Shown in pieces: positions 5,827 through 6,123 of a DNA stretch of 6,123 nt. The stretch comes from Candidatus Opitulatrix cubana (GTDB taxonomy: Bacteria; Actinomycetota; Actinomycetes; Actinomycetales; Bifidobacteriaceae), in the NCBI GenBank assembly GCA_031283665.1, contig JAITBJ010000077.1:1-6123 (forward strand). The letters run 5' to 3'. A model generated the notes under the pieces. That model was not told the DNA's origin. It saw nothing but the letters and a program-made list of their open reading frames with translations, and made no database searches. The translations under genes and the position numbers were made by a program. Numbering within the stretch: the first letter of the stretch is position 1; each line of letters starts with the position of its first letter.

Positions 5827-6123
5827 GGCGTAGAACGTGCAATAAACACTGTAGAACGCGCAATAAACACTGTTGAAAATATCCAAAAAACTGGGCATGG
5901 TGATATACATGATAATATATATGTATATCACGAAATAGTTCATAATTCCTATATAATTGAAAACTTCAAAAAACAAGGTATCAAGTTTATAAATCACTTA
6001 TCTGAACTTCCAGATAATGCAAAATCTATAGTTTTTTCTGCGCATGGCGTAAGTCGTGAAATTATGAAAGCAGCTGAAAAAAAGAATCTCAGAATAATAG
6101 ATGCTACATGTCCATTAGTGGAT
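5782..6123 (+). CDS. ispH: 4-hydroxy-3-methylbut-2-enyl diphosphate reductase, N-terminal part (3' end outside the window)
   Basis: IspH (LytB) is the iron-sulfur enzyme that reduces HMBPP to isopentenyl and dimethylallyl diphosphate, the last step of the MEP isoprenoid pathway. 114 codons are visible and the frame runs off the window. 'SPKGFCAGVERA' (9-20) carries the first cluster cysteine, Cys14 (E. coli Cys12). 'HEIVHN' (50-55) gives His54, equivalent to E. coli His41. 'FSAHGVS' (85-91) gives His88 (E. coli His74). 'DATCPLV' (107-113) gives Cys110 (E. coli Cys96). His88 to Cys110 spacing equals that of E. coli, but Cys14 to His54 is 11 residues longer. Seven of these come from an in-frame duplication of VERAINT (17-23 and 24-30), and about four lie in the 'KTGHGDIHDN' loop, which also contains a perfect inverted repeat in the DNA. 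All visible catalytic residues are intact, so the gene is probably functional; the third cysteine lies outside. Confidence 0.96.
   Translation, partial: MKTQIFLASPKGFCAGVERAINTVERAINTVENIQKTGHGDIHDNIYVYHEIVHNSYIIENFKKQGIKFINHLSELPDNAKSIVFSAHGVSREIMKAAEKKNLRIIDATCPLVD
5830..5871 (+). repeat. 21-bp tandem duplication in ispH
   Basis: Two adjacent 21-base copies (5830-5850 and 5851-5871) differ at one position, T or C in an Arg codon (CGT/CGC). Each encodes VERAINT. A partial third start (GTTGAA) follows, which is the normal continuation 'VEN' of the family. Near-identity points to a recent duplication. Confidence 0.9.
5900..5931. repeat. Perfect 11-bp inverted repeat in ispH (10-base spacer)
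   Basis: GTGATATACAT (5900-5910) and ATGTATATCAC (5921-5931) are exact reverse complements separated by GATAATATAT. The element encodes residues 40-50, from the length-variable loop up to the conserved His-Glu. It could form an mRNA hairpin; there is no following T-tract, so it is not an intrinsic terminator. Confidence 0.75.

Noticed and set aside
1..6123. Novel defence, mobile or regulatory system
   Set aside because: All complete genes but one belong to well-known housekeeping families, and the exception is a conserved TPR-like neighbour of tyrS; there are no transposase, integrase, CRISPR or toxin-antitoxin signatures.

Overview
The window looks like a stretch of chromosome from an AT-rich, gene-dense actinobacterium. 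By eye, G+C is about one third, and third codon positions are mostly A or T. The proteins nevertheless read like actinobacterial versions of their families. GluRS has the zinc-less 'AYESFSTP' form and ends 'GKRVSPPLFESMEILG'. TatD carries 'HPNEA' and 'GETGLDYFRT'. A TPR-like protein follows tyrS, as in many actinobacteria. Low G+C combined with only about 107 intergenic bases in 6.1 kb suggests a reduced or streamlined genome, possibly host-associated. I cannot name the genus. The code is standard: Trp is TGG, there are no internal TGA codons, and the visible stops are TAA or TAG.

Layout, all on the + strand: the 3' part of tyrS (1-633); a 78-base gap with a probable promoter; a TPR-like protein of unknown function (712-1548); gltX (1548-3044); proS (3037-4761); a TatD-family metal-dependent hydrolase (4754-5752); a 29-base gap; and the 5' part of ispH (5782 to the window end). 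The TPR gene, gltX, proS and tatD overlap by 1, 8 and 8 bases and almost certainly form one transcript. Three aminoacyl-tRNA synthetases (Tyr, Glu, Pro) therefore sit almost side by side. IspH, the last enzyme of the MEP isoprenoid pathway, follows and may share the transcript. There are no RNA genes, mobile elements or CRISPR arrays, and no stretch over 300 bases lacks a gene.

I see no undescribed multi-gene system; this is housekeeping DNA. The points worth a second look are small. (1) An in-frame 21-bp tandem duplication in ispH adds one heptad right after the first iron-sulfur cysteine. (2) A perfect 11-bp inverted repeat lies just downstream in the same expanded part of ispH. (3) A possible 8-bp mRNA stem covers the ispH ribosome binding site. 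(4) A TTGACA/TAGACT promoter is placed so that the TPR-operon mRNA would start at the A of the ATG (leaderless). (5) A 27-bp in-frame tandem repeat builds the basic tail of the TPR protein. (6) A perfect 16-bp inverted repeat lies in the proS editing-domain region.
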